The translations under genes were made by a program, and so were the position numbers. Source: Bacteroidaceae bacterium (GTDB lineage: Bacteria > Bacteroidota > Bacteroidia > Bacteroidales > Bacteroidaceae). From it: a stretch of DNA of 6,589 nt. Below, in pieces: positions 5,767 through 6,589 of the stretch. The notes below the pieces were generated by a model, which did not search any database, was not told the origin of the DNA, and was given only the letters and a program-made list of their open reading frames with translations. Within the stretch, counting starts at the first letter, position 1. Every line of letters starts with the position of its first letter. The stretch spans positions 1 to 6,589 of the forward strand of contig JAILIJ010000354.1 of NCBI GenBank assembly GCA_024695315.1, written 5' to 3'.

Positions 5767-5852
5767 GAGTTCCTGTTTCAGATAATTCCCAAGAATATTG
5801 CAAATTCAATGTTCATATTCCTATTTGATGTGATAACTATAGTCGGGAACTC
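5767..5852. repeat. Widely spaced inverted repeat between peptide and lipoprotein genes
   Basis: GAGTTCCTG (5767-5775) is complementary to CGGGAACTC (5844-5852), with one G-U pair if read as RNA, and 68 nt lie between the arms. Inside, GAATAT (5793-5798) and ATATTC (5815-5820) form a further inverted repeat. It could fold as a branched leader RNA or mark the ends of a small invertible segment. No good TTG/TAnnTTTG promoter is present inside on either strand, which weakens the invertible-promoter reading. Confidence 0.4.
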
Positions 5853-5883
5853 GGGTTAACAATAATTTAAGACATTCAAAAAA

Positions 5884-6589
5884 ATAAAGAAATCCTTTTT
5901 TACGATTCTCTCTTTATCTCTTCTTGCTTCATGTACATCAGAGTTTGCAGATACAGTCAATAATGCCACAGAGACTGGTAATATTGATAAAGTAACACTT
6001 CAAAGTCATCCTTTTGAGTTTGATGATGAATCACGTACACTCCTTACTGCAGGAGAAAATTCTATTAGTTTTTCATGGGCAAATACCGACGCTATAGGTG
6101 TATTTCCTGTTGCTCCAACAACCAACAATCAAGCAAAGCAGGAAATCACAGTACCTGCCGATTGTGAAAATGATGCCCACTATGCTTCATTCGATGGAGC
6201 CGGATGGGGATTGAAGGAAGGTAATACTTATGCAGCTTATACGCCTTATAACGGTAATCTTGCTGCTAATGTCAGATACGATGCTGTTCCTATCAGTCTT
6301 ACAGGTCAAGATGGAATCCTCACAACCATAGGAACAACCTACGACTATATGTGTGCACCGTCGTCAACAAATGATGAGCAATGTGCTAGTAATGATACTC
6401 ATGAACTCGTATTTGATTTCCAACATACTATTGCAATACTTCAGTTATATATTACCATGCCAGTTGCAGCAACTTGGTCAAACATTACGCTCACCAACAC
6501 TGCTGGTGATAATGTTTGGATAACCGGTGCAACATTGAATGTATCTACAGGTGCGGTTACATCTACTGCAACTTCTTCAAGCATTGACT
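5884..6589 (+). CDS. Fimbrillin-like surface lipoprotein, non-canonical ATA start, 3' end outside window
   Basis: The frame is open for 235 codons to the window end. Read from ATA at 5884 it begins (M)KKSFFTILSLSLLASC, a textbook lipoprotein signal peptide with lipobox LASC and Cys17 (codon 5932-5934). Family evidence: RTLL (51-54), FSWANTDAIGVFP (63-75), EGNTYAAYTPYN (112-123), YDYMCAPS (153-160) and FDFQHTIAILQLYIT (177-191), the order and spacing seen in Bacteroidota fimbrillin-family (FimA/Mfa1-like) proteins that are exported as lipoproteins and polymerise or decorate fimbriae. Upstream, an in-frame TAA (5863-5865) is followed only by TTT AAG ACA TTC AAA AAA, so no ATG, GTG or TTG precedes the signal sequence; the first in-frame ATG is at 6349 (codon 156) and would lose it. 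Either ATA is used, the start was lost recently by ATG to ATA, or there is a sequencing error. The absence of stops argues that coding capacity has been kept. Identity is fairly sure; expression is uncertain. Confidence 0.72.
   Translation, partial: MKKSFFTILSLSLLASCTSEFADTVNNATETGNIDKVTLQSHPFEFDDESRTLLTAGENSISFSWANTDAIGVFPVAPTTNNQAKQEITVPADCENDAHYASFDGAGWGLKEGNTYAAYTPYNGNLAANVRYDAVPISLTGQDGILTTIGTTYDYMCAPSSTNDEQCASNDTHELVFDFQHTIAILQLYITMPVAATWSNITLTNTAGDNVWITGATLNVSTGAVTSTATSSSID

Noticed and set aside
5776..5843. Minus-strand promoter inside the inverted-repeat segment (TGAATTTG reading leftward at 5808-5801)
   Set aside because: One mismatch in the -7 box and no TTG at the proper distance, so I did not annotate it.
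5714..5884. Frameshift or slippage at the A7 run (5878-5884) joining an upstream ATG to the lipoprotein frame
   Set aside because: The other two frames reach this point from stops at 5840 and 5868 with no ATG, GTG or TTG between, so slippage could not supply a start.

Overview
The window looks like a piece of a Bacteroidota chromosome, most likely Prevotella or a close relative. The evidence is low GC, three clear Bacteroidota-type promoters (TTG, about 20 nt, then TAnnTTTG), weak or absent Shine-Dalgarno sequences, and gene families typical of that group: a DUF2795 acidic mini-protein, a periplasmic TPR protein, a fimbrillin-like lipoprotein and a short 'MKK..Y..P..ILAGS' peptide. All recognisable genes are on the + strand. 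I see no rRNA, tRNA, CRISPR array or insertion sequence.

Left part (1-1343): the 3' end of a gene with the HGxxSP N-terminal signature and C-terminal motif of Bacteroidota SAM-methyltransferase-like proteins, but with a middle too short for a Rossmann core. Next come a complete PduO-type cob(I)alamin adenosyltransferase and, from its own promoter, a DUF2795 protein. A strong hairpin-plus-T-run terminator closes this unit.

Middle (1435-3186): a promoter abutting that terminator drives a 537-residue secreted protein with a TPR-like C-terminal half, closed by its own terminator. The next promoter drives a two-gene operon (3267-5073) of a compact ABC/AAA-type ATPase and a DUF4435 (Toprim-like) protein. 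The two reading frames overlap by 32 nt, so they are almost certainly translationally coupled. This is the same domain pairing as the AriA/AriB pair of the PARIS anti-phage system, and it is the best candidate here for a defence or toxin-effector module. A third terminator follows.

Right part (5136-6589): about 420 nt of AT-rich, gene-free DNA with a three-copy CGTT repeat at exact 11-nt spacing and a possible promoter. Then comes an unlisted 53-residue peptide gene, a 169-nt gap holding a widely spaced inverted repeat, and a fimbrillin-like lipoprotein open to the window end. The lipoprotein frame is intact for 235 codons with a textbook lipoprotein signal peptide, but no ATG, GTG or TTG lies where it should start. 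The expected start is an ATA. This start-less but open surface-protein gene, the peptide and the inverted repeat make up the most unusual part of the window.
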